A DNA stretch of 33,328 bases from JARRLC01 sp037387425 (GTDB lineage: Bacteria > Pseudomonadota > Alphaproteobacteria > Rhizobiales > Rhodomicrobiaceae). This document shows positions 15,958 to 23,496 of the stretch, one piece after another. The position numbers were made by a program, and so were the translations under genes. The notes beneath the pieces were generated by a model. That model was not told the origin of the DNA, made no database searches, and was given only the letters and a program-made list of their open reading frames with translations. Location: assembly GCA_037387425.1 (NCBI GenBank), contig JARRLC010000024.1:1-33328 (forward strand), written 5' to 3'. Position 1 is the stretch's first letter, and the number at the start of each line of letters is the position of its first letter.

Positions 15958-17292
15958 ATGGCGTCTGCCGCAGAACAACTTGCTGCCAACCTTAATTTCT
16001 CGGCCTTTGGGAAAGCTGAAGAGCTGAAGAAACGCCTTTGGTTTACGCTGGGCGCGCTGCTCATATACCGACTGGGTACCTATATTCCGTTGCCTGGGCT
16101 AGATGTCGCGATGCTGAAGGAAATTGCAGCGCAACAATCCAAAGGCATTCTTGGGATGTTCGACGCCCTTGCGGGCGGCGCTTTTGGGCGTAAAGCGATT
16201 TTCGCTCTTAACATCATGCCTTACATCTCCGCGTCGATTATCGTGCAATTGCTGACGACGGTTTCTCCCCAACTCGCTGCCCTCAAAAAGGAAGGTGAAG
16301 CTGGACGCAAGGCGATTAACCAATATACGCGTTATGGCACTGTGTTGCTGGCGACGGTGCTAGGCTTTGCCATTGCTATCAGCCTTATGAATTCTGATAC
16401 GCACGTTGTGCAGAACCCGGGCGTGTTCTTCCTGATCACGGCGACGGCGACGTTGGTTGGCGGCACTGTATTCTTGATGTGGCTGGGCGAACAGATTACC
16501 GCGCGCGGTGTCGGTAATGGTATTTCGCTTATCATCTTTGCCGGGATTGTTGCAGGCATTCCCAAAGGATTGATCCAGCTTTTGGAGCAAGGCCGTCAAG
16601 GAACGATATCTATTGCGCTGATCGTGGTCTTTATAATTGCTGCTATACTGGTGGTTGGCGTCGTCGTTTTCATGGAACGCGCGCAACGCAGACTGCTGGT
16701 GCAGTATCCCAAACGTCAGGTTGGCAACAAAGTCATGCAGGGCGATAGCTCGCATCTGCCTTTGAAGCTCAACAGCGCTGGCGTTATTCCGCCGATCTTT
16801 GCCTCTTCGCTGCTGCTGGTGCCAATCACCATCGCCCAATTCATGGGCACCGGAGGGCCTGAGTGGCTGACTTATGTTGTGTCAGCATTGGGTCAAGGCG
16901 CGCCTCTGCACATCCTGTTTTATGTCTCACTCATTGTATTCTTTGCGTTTTTCTACACTGCCGTTGTGTTCAATCCGCAGGAAACTGCGGATAACCTGAA
17001 GAAATATGGTGGTTTTATTCCTGGTATACGACCTGGCCCACGCACTGCCGAATATATCGACTATGTGTTGACACGCATCACTGTTGTCGGTGCGGGCTAT
17101 CTAGCTGTAATCTGTGTGCTGCCTGAAATTGTATCGACTCAAACACCAATAAAGTTTTACTTTGGAGGTACGTCGCTACTTATCGTTGTAAGTGTGACGA
17201 TGGATACTGTTGCGCAAATACAAAGTCATTTGCTTGCTCACCAGTATGAAGGGTTGATCAAAAAGGCAAAGTTACGCGGTGCTAGGAGGTAG
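15958..17292 (+). CDS. secY: Protein translocase subunit SecY
   Basis: SecY is the pore subunit of the SecYEG translocon in the inner membrane. The 444 residues show the expected alternation of about ten hydrophobic helices, the first at about 28-45. Family motifs include YRLGTYIPLPGLD, the plug-region NIMPYISASIIVQLL, and the cytoplasmic loop segment RRLLVQYPKRQVGN. The C-terminal tail is short and basic. An AGTTCTCC-rich leader precedes the ATG, so the ribosome-binding site is poor. adk follows nine bases after the stop, and its ribosome-binding site overlaps the secY end. Confidence 0.98.
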   Translation: MASAAEQLAANLNFSAFGKAEELKKRLWFTLGALLIYRLGTYIPLPGLDVAMLKEIAAQQSKGILGMFDALAGGAFGRKAIFALNIMPYISASIIVQLLTTVSPQLAALKKEGEAGRKAINQYTRYGTVLLATVLGFAIAISLMNSDTHVVQNPGVFFLITATATLVGGTVFLMWLGEQITARGVGNGISLIIFAGIVAGIPKGLIQLLEQGRQGTISIALIVVFIIAAILVVGVVVFMERAQRRLLVQYPKRQVGNKVMQGDSSHLPLKLNSAGVIPPIFASSLLLVPITIAQFMGTGGPEWLTYVVSALGQGAPLHILFYVSLIVFFAFFYTAVVFNPQETADNLKKYGGFIPGIRPGPRTAEYIDYVLTRITVVGAGYLAVICVLPEIVSTQTPIKFYFGGTSLLIVVSVTMDTVAQIQSHLLAHQYEGLIKKAKLRGARR

Positions 17293-17301
17293 TTGAATAC
17301 C

Positions 17302-17967
17302 ATGAATATCATACTACTTGGGCCTCCAGGGGCAGGGAAGGGTACGCAAGCAAAACTAATAGAAGAACAATATGGATATAAGCAGCTGTCATCTGGAGAC
17401 TTGCTGCGTGGCGCGGTAGCTGAAGGCTCCGCGCTTGGTTTACAGGCGAAGTCGTGTATGGATAGCGGCGCGTTGGTACCAGACGATCTGGTGGTAGAAC
17501 TTGTGTTTCAAGCACTTGATTCCTGCCGTAACAGCCAAAGCGCCGGCGTTATTCTGGATGGCTTTCCGCGCACAGTTGATCAGGCGAAAACGCTGGACGA
17601 AAAACTAGCCGCCAGCGGCACCGCAATTGACCGTGTAATCGAAGTTCGTGTCGCAGACGATAGGCTTGTGGAGCGCATCACTGGACGTTTCACTTGTGCC
17701 AAATGCGGAGAGGGCTTCCACGATACGTTCAAACGTCCAGCCGTGGATGGCGTTTGCGACAAATGCGGCGCTACAGAGTTTACGCGCCGGGCCGATGATC
17801 AGGCCGAAACTGTGAAAGCGCGTTTGGTTGCGTATCACACACAAACATCTCCGTTGATCGACTATTACAGCGTCAGCGGCAAAGTAGTAGGCGTTGATGG
17901 TGAAGCTGGGATTGCTGAAGTGTCACGCCAAATCGAGAAAGCTCTCAATGTGGGAGCTGCTAGTTAA
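17302..17967 (+). CDS. adk: Adenylate kinase, zinc-binding long form
   Basis: Adenylate kinase interconverts ATP plus AMP with two ADP in the cytoplasm. MNIILLGPPGAGKGTQAK gives the start at 17302 and a P-loop at 7-15; a TTG three codons upstream has poorer spacing to AGGAGG (17284-17289). The protein has 221 residues and the LID domain carries four cysteines at 132, 135, 152 and 155 (CAKC and CDKC), the pattern of zinc-binding adenylate kinases. The secY-adk order is typical for bacteria. A 320-base gap follows before rpsM. Confidence 0.98.
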   Translation: MNIILLGPPGAGKGTQAKLIEEQYGYKQLSSGDLLRGAVAEGSALGLQAKSCMDSGALVPDDLVVELVFQALDSCRNSQSAGVILDGFPRTVDQAKTLDEKLAASGTAIDRVIEVRVADDRLVERITGRFTCAKCGEGFHDTFKRPAVDGVCDKCGATEFTRRADDQAETVKARLVAYHTQTSPLIDYYSVSGKVVGVDGEAGIAEVSRQIEKALNVGAAS

Positions 17968-18287
17968 AAGAAATGTGTCTGGAGGTTGACGGCGCCGGTA
18001 AAAATCCGCTAAATACGGTCTTCTTCACCGAGATCGCAGTGTTAAGTCCGGATGAATGATCGTTCGGAAGTGGCGAACTTGCGGATTCACGGCGCAAATA
18101 AGTTTGGTGCCCCTGAGTAATCCATAGAAAGCCAAGAGCTTTTAATTCGATGTTTCGGATATTACAGGGTTTATGGGGCTTGAGATTGGCCGGCGGGTGT
18201 GTGCATCCACCGGCCTTAGAGTGGTAACAGAATTGCCAATGAGCGGTGGAAAGCATGAAGCGCGCCGCCTGTTAAGGAGATCGAAAC
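17968..18287 (+). promoter_or_regulatory. Structured 320-base gap before rpsM
   Basis: No gene is visible here. A weak promoter candidate, TTGACG (17986-17991) with CTAAAT (18009-18014) at 17-base spacing, overlaps the left arm of a long-range repeat AATCCGC (18003-18009) / GCGGATT (18081-18087). Within that span GTTCG and CGAAC (18062-18078) form a hairpin. A second strong hairpin occurs at about 18190-18217. The region may be the promoter and leader of the alpha section (rpsM-rpsK-rpoA-rplQ). Confidence 0.4.
18190..18217 (+). promoter_or_regulatory. Strong hairpin upstream of rpsM
   Basis: GGCCGG pairs with CCGGCC at the base, followed by a C-A mismatch and five further pairs (one G-T) up to a TGTG loop. 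The element ends about 70 bases before the rpsM GTG. A TTAGAG sequence follows in place of a T run, so it is a weak terminator at best; an attenuator or leader structure is an alternative. Confidence 0.4.
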
Positions 18288-18656
18288 GTGGCACGTATTG
18301 CGGGTGTCAATATCCCCTCGAATAAGCGCGTGGAAATTGCGCTGCGCTATATCCACGGTATCGGACCGAGATTCGCCCAGGAAATCTGTGAGAAGACCAA
18401 TATTCCAGGTGAGCGGCGCGTCAATCAGCTTTCGGATGCGGAAGTTCTGCAAATCCGCGAAGTGATCGACCGCGAATACATGGTGGAAGGCGACTTGCGT
18501 CGCGATGTGGCGATGAACATCAAGCGGCTTATGGACTTAGGCTGCTATCGCGGTTTGCGTCACCGTCGCGGATTGCCGGTGCACGGGCAGCGCACGCATA
18601 CCAATGCGCGCACGCGCAAAGGTCCGGCCAAGCCAATCGCCGGTAAGAAAAAATAA
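18288..18656 (+). CDS. rpsM: 30S ribosomal protein S13
   Basis: S13 lies at the top of the 30S head and contacts the P-site tRNA and L5. The 122 residues begin with a GTG (MARIAGVNIPSNKRVEIAL), preceded by AAGGAG 11 bases upstream. The C-terminal basic tail GQRTHTNARTRKGPAKPIAGKKK, given here in two family parts (GQRTHTNARTRKG and the Lys-rich end), is typical. It opens the alpha section; infA and rpmJ, found near here in many other bacteria, are absent as usual for alphaproteobacteria. Confidence 0.97.
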   Translation: MARIAGVNIPSNKRVEIALRYIHGIGPRFAQEICEKTNIPGERRVNQLSDAEVLQIREVIDREYMVEGDLRRDVAMNIKRLMDLGCYRGLRHRRGLPVHGQRTHTNARTRKGPAKPIAGKKK

Positions 18657-18707
18657 GGTTTGAAAATGAGCCGCACAGGGCGACTCGTGAGTTAAGGAAT
18701 ACGTGGC

Positions 18708-19109
18708 ATGGCCAAGGAAAAGACGCGCGTTCGCCGTCGCGAAAAGAAGAATATTACGTCCGGCGTTGCGCATGTTAACGCTACCTTTAACAATACTATG
18801 ATTACGATCACTGACGCTCAGGGGAACACAATCGCGTGGTCTTCAGCAGGGTCGATCTCTGGATCGATGGGGTTTAAAGGTTCGCGTAAGTCTACCCCCT
18901 TTGCCGCGCAGATGGCCGCCGAGGATGCTGGCAAAAAAGCGATCGAACACGGGATGAAAACCATTGAGGTCCAAGTCAGCGGTCCAGGCTCAGGGCGTGA
19001 GTCGGCGTTGCGTGCATTGCAAGCTTGCGGTTTTCAGGTCGTTTCCATCACAGATGTGACCCCAATTCCGCATAATGGTTGCCGTCCGCGTAAGCGCCGC
19101 CGCGTTTAA
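18708..19109 (+). CDS. rpsK: 30S ribosomal protein S11
   Basis: S11 is a platform protein of the 30S subunit. The 133 residues include GVAHVNATFNNTMITITD, the GFKGSRKSTPFAAQMAAE region and the C-terminal TPIPHNGCRPRKRRRV. The length is a few residues above the E. coli 129, the difference being at the N-terminus. An AAGGA precedes the ATG. The gene lies 51 bases after rpsM and 104 before rpoA. Confidence 0.97.
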   Translation: MAKEKTRVRRREKKNITSGVAHVNATFNNTMITITDAQGNTIAWSSAGSISGSMGFKGSRKSTPFAAQMAAEDAGKKAIEHGMKTIEVQVSGPGSGRESALRALQACGFQVVSITDVTPIPHNGCRPRKRRRV

Positions 19110-19213
19110 TGTCGTGCGGGTATGATCTGTTTTACCAGATGTCGCCCGCCAAGATGATTTTAGATTTTTAACGCCGGTCTATTCCGGTGTAGCGCATCGA
19201 AACGAGGCTCTCC

Positions 19214-20230
19214 GTGCTGCAGAAGAATTGGCAAGACCTGATCAAACCCGCAAAGCTAAATATCACCTCTGGCCGTGATCCAAAACGCTTCGGCAAGGTC
19301 GTAGCGGAACCCTTGGAACGCGGGTTCGGTCTTACGCTCGGTAACGCGCTTCGCCGCGTGCTTTTGTCTTCGCTGCAAGGCGCGGCTGTCACTAGCGTGC
19401 ACATTGATGGCGTGCTGCACGAATTTTCCTCCATCCCAGGCGTTCGCGAGGATGTGACGGATATCGTGCTCAACATCAAGGAAATCGCCCTGCGTATCCA
19501 TTCCGAGGGCCCGAAGCGCATGGTGCTTAAGAAAGAAGGCCCAGGCGTGGTGCTCGCCCGTGATATCGAGGCTGGACCAGATGTCGAGATCCTCAACCCG
19601 AATCACGTCATTTGCACCATTGACGAGGGCGCGTCGGTCCGCATGGAATTCTCAGCGGCGCTTGGCAAGGGCTATGTAGAATCGCAGCGCAATCGTCCGG
19701 ATGATGCGCCTATCGGTCTAATTCCGGTTGACAGCATTTTCAGCCCAGTCCGCAAGGTTTCCTACCGCGTCGATCATACGCGCGAAGGTCAAATTCTTGA
19801 CTATGATAAGCTGACGATGGAAATCGAAACCAACGGTTCGGTTGTTCCTGAAGATGCAGTGGCTCTCGCTGCACGCATTCTGCAAGATCAGCTCTCGATT
19901 TTTGTCAATTTCGAAGAACCCAGCAAAGAAGTTCGCGAAGAGCGTACGCCAGAACTTGAATTCAACGCGGCTCTTCTTAAGAAAGTGGATGAGCTTGAGC
20001 TATCGGTTCGTTCTGCAAACTGCCTGAAGAACGACAACATCGTTTATATTGGCGACCTTATCCAGAAGAGCGAAGCTGAGATGTTGCGGACGCCGAACTT
20101 CGGTCGTAAGTCTTTGAACGAAATTAAGGAAGTGCTCGCTGGTATGGGGCTGCATCTCGGTATGGAAGTGCCGAACTGGCCGCCGGATAATATCGAAGAG
20201 CTGGCTAAGCGTTTTGAGGATCAGTATTAA
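19214..20230 (+). CDS. rpoA: RNA polymerase alpha subunit
   Basis: Alpha dimerises to seed assembly of RNA polymerase and contacts activators and UP elements through its C-terminal domain. The 338 residues start at a GTG (MLQKNWQDLIKPAKL), with AACGAGG upstream. The N-terminal domain (about 1-235) contains GFGLTLGNALRRVLLSSLQG; the C-terminal domain (about 255-325) contains SVRSANCLKNDNI with Arg266, corresponding to the DNA-binding Arg265 of E. coli. Both domains are complete. A 230-base gap with palindromes separates it from rplQ, where most genomes have only a short spacer. Confidence 0.98.
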   Translation: MLQKNWQDLIKPAKLNITSGRDPKRFGKVVAEPLERGFGLTLGNALRRVLLSSLQGAAVTSVHIDGVLHEFSSIPGVREDVTDIVLNIKEIALRIHSEGPKRMVLKKEGPGVVLARDIEAGPDVEILNPNHVICTIDEGASVRMEFSAALGKGYVESQRNRPDDAPIGLIPVDSIFSPVRKVSYRVDHTREGQILDYDKLTMEIETNGSVVPEDAVALAARILQDQLSIFVNFEEPSKEVREERTPELEFNAALLKKVDELELSVRSANCLKNDNIVYIGDLIQKSEAEMLRTPNFGRKSLNEIKEVLAGMGLHLGMEVPNWPPDNIEELAKRFEDQY

Positions 20231-20262
20231 GCTGTCGCGCAAAGTTTATACAGCGCAGCGCG

Positions 20263-20303
20263 CGAGCATCTGTCAATGAAGTTGAGCGATGCTCGTCTGA
20301 CAG
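20263..20303. repeat. Overlapping inverted repeats after rpoA
   Basis: CGAGCATC (20263-20270) is the exact complement of GATGCTCG (20288-20295). The overlapping pair CTGTCA (20270-20275) and TGACAG (20298-20303) can pair only if the first stem opens, so two exclusive structures are possible. It lies about 30 bases after the rpoA stop. Confidence 0.45.
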
Positions 20304-20364
20304 TGACCAAGCAAGAACGTACCAGGTTCGCCGCGGTATTTATCTAATCGCGGCCAGGTAAGCA

Positions 20365-20381
20365 GCGCTTTCAGAAAGCGC
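20365..20381. repeat. Short palindrome GCGCTTTC/GAAAGCGC
   Basis: GCGCTTTC and GAAAGCGC flank a single A. The left part with its flank (GCGCTTTCAG) also occurs at 9990-9999 in the rpsC-rplP gap, in both cases just upstream of a TAGAGCA/GATAGTGC-type palindrome. This suggests a composite repeat. Confidence 0.45.
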
Positions 20382-20398
20382 GATAAACAAAAGATAGT

Positions 20399-20430
20399 GC
20401 GTTAGATGTTCTTTAGTGAACAGATAGTGC
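20399..20430. repeat. Imperfect palindrome, copy 3 (rpoA-rplQ gap)
   Basis: The arms 20399-20411 and 20418-20430 pair at 11 of 13 positions around a six-base loop. The right arm and flank (GTGAACAGATAGTGCTCTA) differ from copy 2 at 10107-10124 by only a few bases, and both continue with (A/G)GCTA. It lies 30 bases before rplQ, as copy 2 lies 17 bases before rplP. Confidence 0.6.
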
Positions 20431-20460
20431 TCTAAGCTAGGAAAGTAAGGGGATTGTAGC

Positions 20461-20889
20461 ATGCGCCATCGCAAAGCAGGCCGGAAGTTTAACCGGACGG
20501 CGGAACATCGCAAGGCGTTGTTCGCGAATATGGCGGCGGCGCTGTTCAAACATGAGCAGATCGTCACCACGCTGCCGAAAGCTAAAGATTTGCGCCGTGT
20601 CGCCGAACGCATGATCAGCATGGCGAGACGAGGCGATCTGCACTCGCGCCGTATTATTGCTGCGCGTCTTCGTGACGACAAAATGGTGTCCAAATTGTTT
20701 GACACACTCGGGCCACGTTATAAGAGCAGACCCGGTGGCTATACGCGAGTGTTGAAAGCCGGGTTCCGTTATGGCGATTCTGCACCTTTGGCGGTTATCG
20801 AGCTGGTAGACCGCGACGTAAGCGCTAAGGGTAAGGATTCAGGTCCGGTGCAGACGGCCGATGGTGAAGAGGCTCGTGCCAGCGCATAA
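20461..20889 (+). CDS. rplQ: 50S ribosomal protein L17
   Basis: L17 is a large-subunit protein near the tunnel exit. The 142 residues begin MRHRKAGRKFNRTAEHRKAL, and the family segments TTLPKAKDLRRVAERMI and PRYKSRPGGYTRVLKAGFR are present. The last 20 residues form a variable tail. An AGTAAGGGGA stretch precedes the ATG. It ends the ribosomal cluster; a terminator-like hairpin follows at 20944. Confidence 0.97.
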   Translation: MRHRKAGRKFNRTAEHRKALFANMAAALFKHEQIVTTLPKAKDLRRVAERMISMARRGDLHSRRIIAARLRDDKMVSKLFDTLGPRYKSRPGGYTRVLKAGFRYGDSAPLAVIELVDRDVSAKGKDSGPVQTADGEEARASA

Positions 20890-20928
20890 ATTCTGAGCAC
20901 ACATAGCCAGTAAAACGCGGTGAGGGGA

Positions 20929-22323
20929 ATGGGTGAAATTTTTGGCCGGTTTCCCCGGCCTTTTCGCGAAACGAATTTGTTGCTTACATTCGTGACACTT
21001 ATGAGTGTCNNNNNNNNNNNTCCGCATAAACGCGCTCAGCTTACATATTCGTACGCCCGGATCGTAAAGGACGTTAGACCCGCGGTTGTTAACATTTACG
21101 TCCAGGGCCGCGTCAACAAGCGTCTGTCGCCGCTCTTTCAAGACCCATCATTCCAGCGATTTTTCGGGGTGGCGCCATCCGGTGGTCTTGGCTCCGGCGT
21201 GATTGTAACGTCGGACGGCCTTGTCATTACGAATAACCACGTCATCAAAATGCAAGGGCCGAGCGACATTAAAATCGCTCTTGCCGACCACCGCGAATAT
21301 CCCGCCAAGGTCATTCTGACAGATGAGAAGACTGATCTTGCGGTGCTGCGCATTATCAGCGACGAGAAGGAATTTCCCTATCTTCAGCTTGCTGATTCTG
21401 ACGACGCCGAGGTGGGCGATATCGTTTTGGCTATCGGCAATCCGTTTGGCGTAGGGCAGACGGTCACCAGTGGCATTATCTCGGCGACGGCTCGCACGCG
21501 CGCTGGCGTATCTGACTACCAGTTCTTCCTCCAAACCGATGCGGCTGTTAATAAGGGTAATTCTGGCGGTGCGCTCGTAAGTATGGACGGCAAATTACTG
21601 GGGATTAACACATTCATCATAAGCCCTAGTGGCGGTTCAACTGGTATCAGCTTTGCCATTCCATCGAACATGGTGTCACTGATCATCGATTCCGCGATCC
21701 GGGGGAAAAAGATCAAACGCCCCTGGTTCGGCGCCGATCTACAAAATATCAACAATCGCATTGCGCAAGCGGTTGGGCTTGATCGTCCTATAGGGGCATT
21801 GGTGGCTTATGTCACTCCGGATAGCCCTGCTGATCAGGCTGGGCTGAAAACAAGCGACGTGATCGTTGCTGTGGACGGTCATGAAACCAACGATCCGCAG
21901 AGTGTGTACTATCGTCTCGCCACTAAGAGGGTTGGTAACACGGCGCAGTTGGAAGTGATGCGCAATGGAAGTAAGCGCAACTTTACGATTGAGCTGATCG
22001 AAGCGCCTGAAACCGTGCCGCGCGAGGTGATGCTGTTGAGGGGGCGTCATCCTCTTCAAGGGGCCACTGTCGCTAATTTGTCGCCTGCAGTCGCGGAAGA
22101 ACTGAGCATTCGTGTTACCACCGGCGTAGTGGTGGTGGAAACCAGAGCCCATTCACTGGCGCGCCGCGCTGATATGCGGCCTGGCGATGTTATCCTGAGG
22201 CTAAACAGGAAAACCATCACCAATGTGAGGCAGTTGGCGAAGATGCTCGAAAGAAGCTATCACACTTGGGACCTGACAATTTTTCGCCGTGGCAGGAAAA
22301 TCCGTACGACGATCAGGTTTTAA
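20929..22323 (+). CDS. HtrA/DegP-like periplasmic serine protease, interrupted by an assembly gap
   Basis: This is a trypsin-like protease of envelope quality control. Counted from the ATG at 20929 with the N run as four codons, the triad is His104 (GLVITNNHVI), Asp136 (KTDLAVLRI) and Ser212 (AAVNKGNSGGAL). Two PDZ domains follow, at about 265-355 and 375-460. A hydrophobic signal-like stretch (TNLLLTFVTLMSV) ends at the 11-base N run, so the signal cleavage site is lost. Starts at 20929 or at the ATG at 21001, next to the gap, are both possible. The protease gene after rplQ is a Hyphomicrobiales arrangement. The numbering and the frame before the gap depend on the true gap length. Confidence 0.88.
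   Translation: MGEIFGRFPRPFRETNLLLTFVTLMSVXXXXPHKRAQLTYSYARIVKDVRPAVVNIYVQGRVNKRLSPLFQDPSFQRFFGVAPSGGLGSGVIVTSDGLVITNNHVIKMQGPSDIKIALADHREYPAKVILTDEKTDLAVLRIISDEKEFPYLQLADSDDAEVGDIVLAIGNPFGVGQTVTSGIISATARTRAGVSDYQFFLQTDAAVNKGNSGGALVSMDGKLLGINTFIISPSGGSTGISFAIPSNMVSLIIDSAIRGKKIKRPWFGADLQNINNRIAQAVGLDRPIGALVAYVTPDSPADQAGLKTSDVIVAVDGHETNDPQSVYYRLATKRVGNTAQLEVMRNGSKRNFTIELIEAPETVPREVMLLRGRHPLQGATVANLSPAVAEELSIRVTTGVVVVETRAHSLARRADMRPGDVILRLNRKTITNVRQLAKMLERSYHTWDLTIFRRGRKIRTTIRF
20944..20964 (+). terminator. Candidate Rho-independent terminator after rplQ
   Basis: GGCCGG (20944-20949) pairs with CCGGCC (20955-20960) and is directly followed by TTTT, with a T/A-rich run before it. It lies 55 bases after the rplQ stop, where the cluster should end. 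It falls inside the first codons of the longest htrA frame, which suggests that the true htrA start may lie downstream, or that the hairpin is fortuitous. Confidence 0.45.
21010..21020. other. Assembly gap (11 N)
   Basis: Eleven unresolved bases lie within the signal-peptide region of htrA. Similar sequences flank the gap: GCTTACATTCGT (20982-20993) and GCTTACATATTCGT (21039-21052). A perfect inverted repeat, GACACT-TATG-AGTGTC (20994-21009), ends exactly at the gap edge. The run keeps the reading frame only at its stated length. Confidence 0.95.
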
Positions 22324-22325
22324 GT

Positions 22326-22357
22326 CTTGGCGTGCCTGTCAATCACAGGCACGCAAG
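22326..22357. terminator. Terminator-like hairpin after htrA
   Basis: GCGTGCCTGT (22330-22339) and ACAGGCACGC (22345-22354) are perfect complements over a five-base loop, and CTT/AAG extends the stem past one bulged base. It starts right after the htrA stop and is followed by ATTAA. It fits the end of a transcript. Confidence 0.6.
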
Positions 22358-22411
22358 ATTAACTCACAAGAGAAATTACGGATCTGATGGGGGCGACGGC
22401 ATTCCCAAATG

Positions 22412-22446
22412 CCAAGGGACGATGAGCATCACTCACCGTCCCTTGG
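22412..22446. terminator. Strong hairpin between convergent htrA and rpmA
   Basis: CCAAGGGACG (22412-22421) pairs perfectly with CGTCCCTTGG (22437-22446), and after one A-C mismatch TGAG pairs with CTCA around a CATCA loop. It lies between two convergent genes, about 100 bases from the rpmA stop. No long T run follows on either strand. A bidirectional terminator or mRNA 3' end is likely. Confidence 0.55.
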
Positions 22447-22544
22447 AGATGTATTCCTTGTGCGCCCGAACATTGCGAGCAAAAGCCACTCAGAGCGTAT
22501 GAACGCTATTGGTTCTTATAATGAGGAACCGTTTTCCCTCAAAT

Positions 22545-22814
22545 CTAAGACGCGGCTTCTTCGCTAGAGACAACGGAGATGTAAATTCTGTTGCCGCTGC
22601 GAGCGCGGAATTGCACTTTGCCTTCTTCGATGGCGAAGATGGTGTGGTCTTTGCCCATGCCAACACCAGTTCCAGGGTGCCATTTCGTGCCGCGTTGACG
22701 CACGATGATGTTGCCAGGAATAACGCGCTCGCCGCCGAATTTTTTGACGCCAAGCCGTTGGGCTGCTGAATCACGGCCGTTACGCGAGGAGCCGCCTGCT
22801 TTTTTGTGTGCCAT
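22545..22814 (-). CDS. rpmA: 50S ribosomal protein L27
   Basis: L27 reaches the peptidyl transferase centre through its N-terminus. The 89 residues start MAHKKAGGSSRNGRDS, without the cleaved N-terminal extension of Firmicutes, and include RLGVKKFGGERVIPGNIIVRQ (split here as RLGVKKFGGE and VIPGNIIVRQ) and GTKWHPGTGVGMGKDHT. It lies 26 bases after rplU and is surely cotranscribed with it. In many alphaproteobacteria obg follows soon after rpmA; here a convergent protease gene follows. Confidence 0.97.
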   Translation of the reverse strand: MAHKKAGGSSRNGRDSAAQRLGVKKFGGERVIPGNIIVRQRGTKWHPGTGVGMGKDHTIFAIEEGKVQFRARSGNRIYISVVSSEEAAS

Positions 22815-22840
22815 AGTCGATAGTCTCCTTCACGCTTCGC

Positions 22841-23344
22841 TTATTCAGCGGATTTCGTAGATTTTTTAGGCGCTTTAGCCTTAGGTGCTTTTTCGCCATT
22901 GTCGGTTTTAGAAGCGCCTTCGCTATTAGCCGCTGCTTTTTCAGCCTTGGGCTTAGCTGTTTTGGCCTCAGCTTTTGTTTCCGGGGCTGCTTCAGCTTTC
23001 GGCTTGGCTTTTGCGCCTTTTGCCTTTGCACCGTCTGTAAGAATTTCCGTGATGCGCACAGTCGTCAAATATTGACGGTGTCCGTTGCGGCGGCGCGAAT
23101 TGTGCCGGCGGCGCTTTTTGAAGATGATGACCTTCTCGCCGCGGTGTTGCTCGACCAGTTCGGCGGCCACGGATGCGCCTTCCACAAGTGGCGTTCCGAT
23201 TTGGGCTTCGCCTTCGCCGCCTACCAGCAGCACTTCGTTGAATTGGATGGTTTCTCCGGCTTCGCCAGGGAGTTTTTCGACATCAAGGACATCGTTTGCA
23301 GCAACTTTGTATTGCTTGCCGCCTGTTTTGATAACAGCGTACAT
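22841..23344 (-). CDS. rplU: 50S ribosomal protein L21 with a long Lys/Ala tail
   Basis: L21 binds 23S rRNA with L20 during early assembly. The first 103 residues are the normal protein, from MYAVIKTGGKQYKVAANDVL through the basic FKKRRRHNSRRRNGHRQ to ITEIL. About 64 extra residues follow, made of Ala, Lys, Glu and Pro in near-repeats such as KAKGAKAKPKAEAAPETKAE. Such tails occur in alphaproteobacteria and are probably disordered. The promoter at 23497-23525 precedes it with a leader of about 145 bases. Confidence 0.96.
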   Translation of the reverse strand: MYAVIKTGGKQYKVAANDVLDVEKLPGEAGETIQFNEVLLVGGEGEAQIGTPLVEGASVAAELVEQHRGEKVIIFKKRRRHNSRRRNGHRQYLTTVRITEILTDGAKAKGAKAKPKAEAAPETKAEAKTAKPKAEKAAANSEGASKTDNGEKAPKAKAPKKSTKSAE

Positions 23345-23467
23345 AATATTTGCCTTTTTGCATCTCGCGCGCCCGTCGGCGCCGCGGCAATTTCCCGCGA
23401 ACTTTAAGCTATGTCGTGCAGACGGATGGCCTGACAGACGGTGGCCTAGGACAGCGCATCATTTTAA

Positions 23468-23487
23468 GGCCGGGTAAACACCCAGCC
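23468..23487 (-). promoter_or_regulatory. 5' stem-loop of the rplU leader
   Basis: GGCCGGGT (23468-23475) pairs with ACCCAGCC (23480-23487), with one G-T or A-C position depending on strand, around a four-base loop. It lies at the very 5' end of the predicted rplU transcript and could protect it or bind a ribosomal protein. Confidence 0.35.
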
Positions 23488-23496
23488 AGCGGTGCA

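Noticed and set aside
17293..17301. TTG start for adenylate kinase
   Set aside because: The TTG is only three bases from AGGAGG, and MNIILLGPPG is the usual family N-terminus.
22266..22502. 78-codon frame over the htrA end and following gap
   Set aside because: It overlaps htrA in another frame and spans two hairpins; nothing supports translation.
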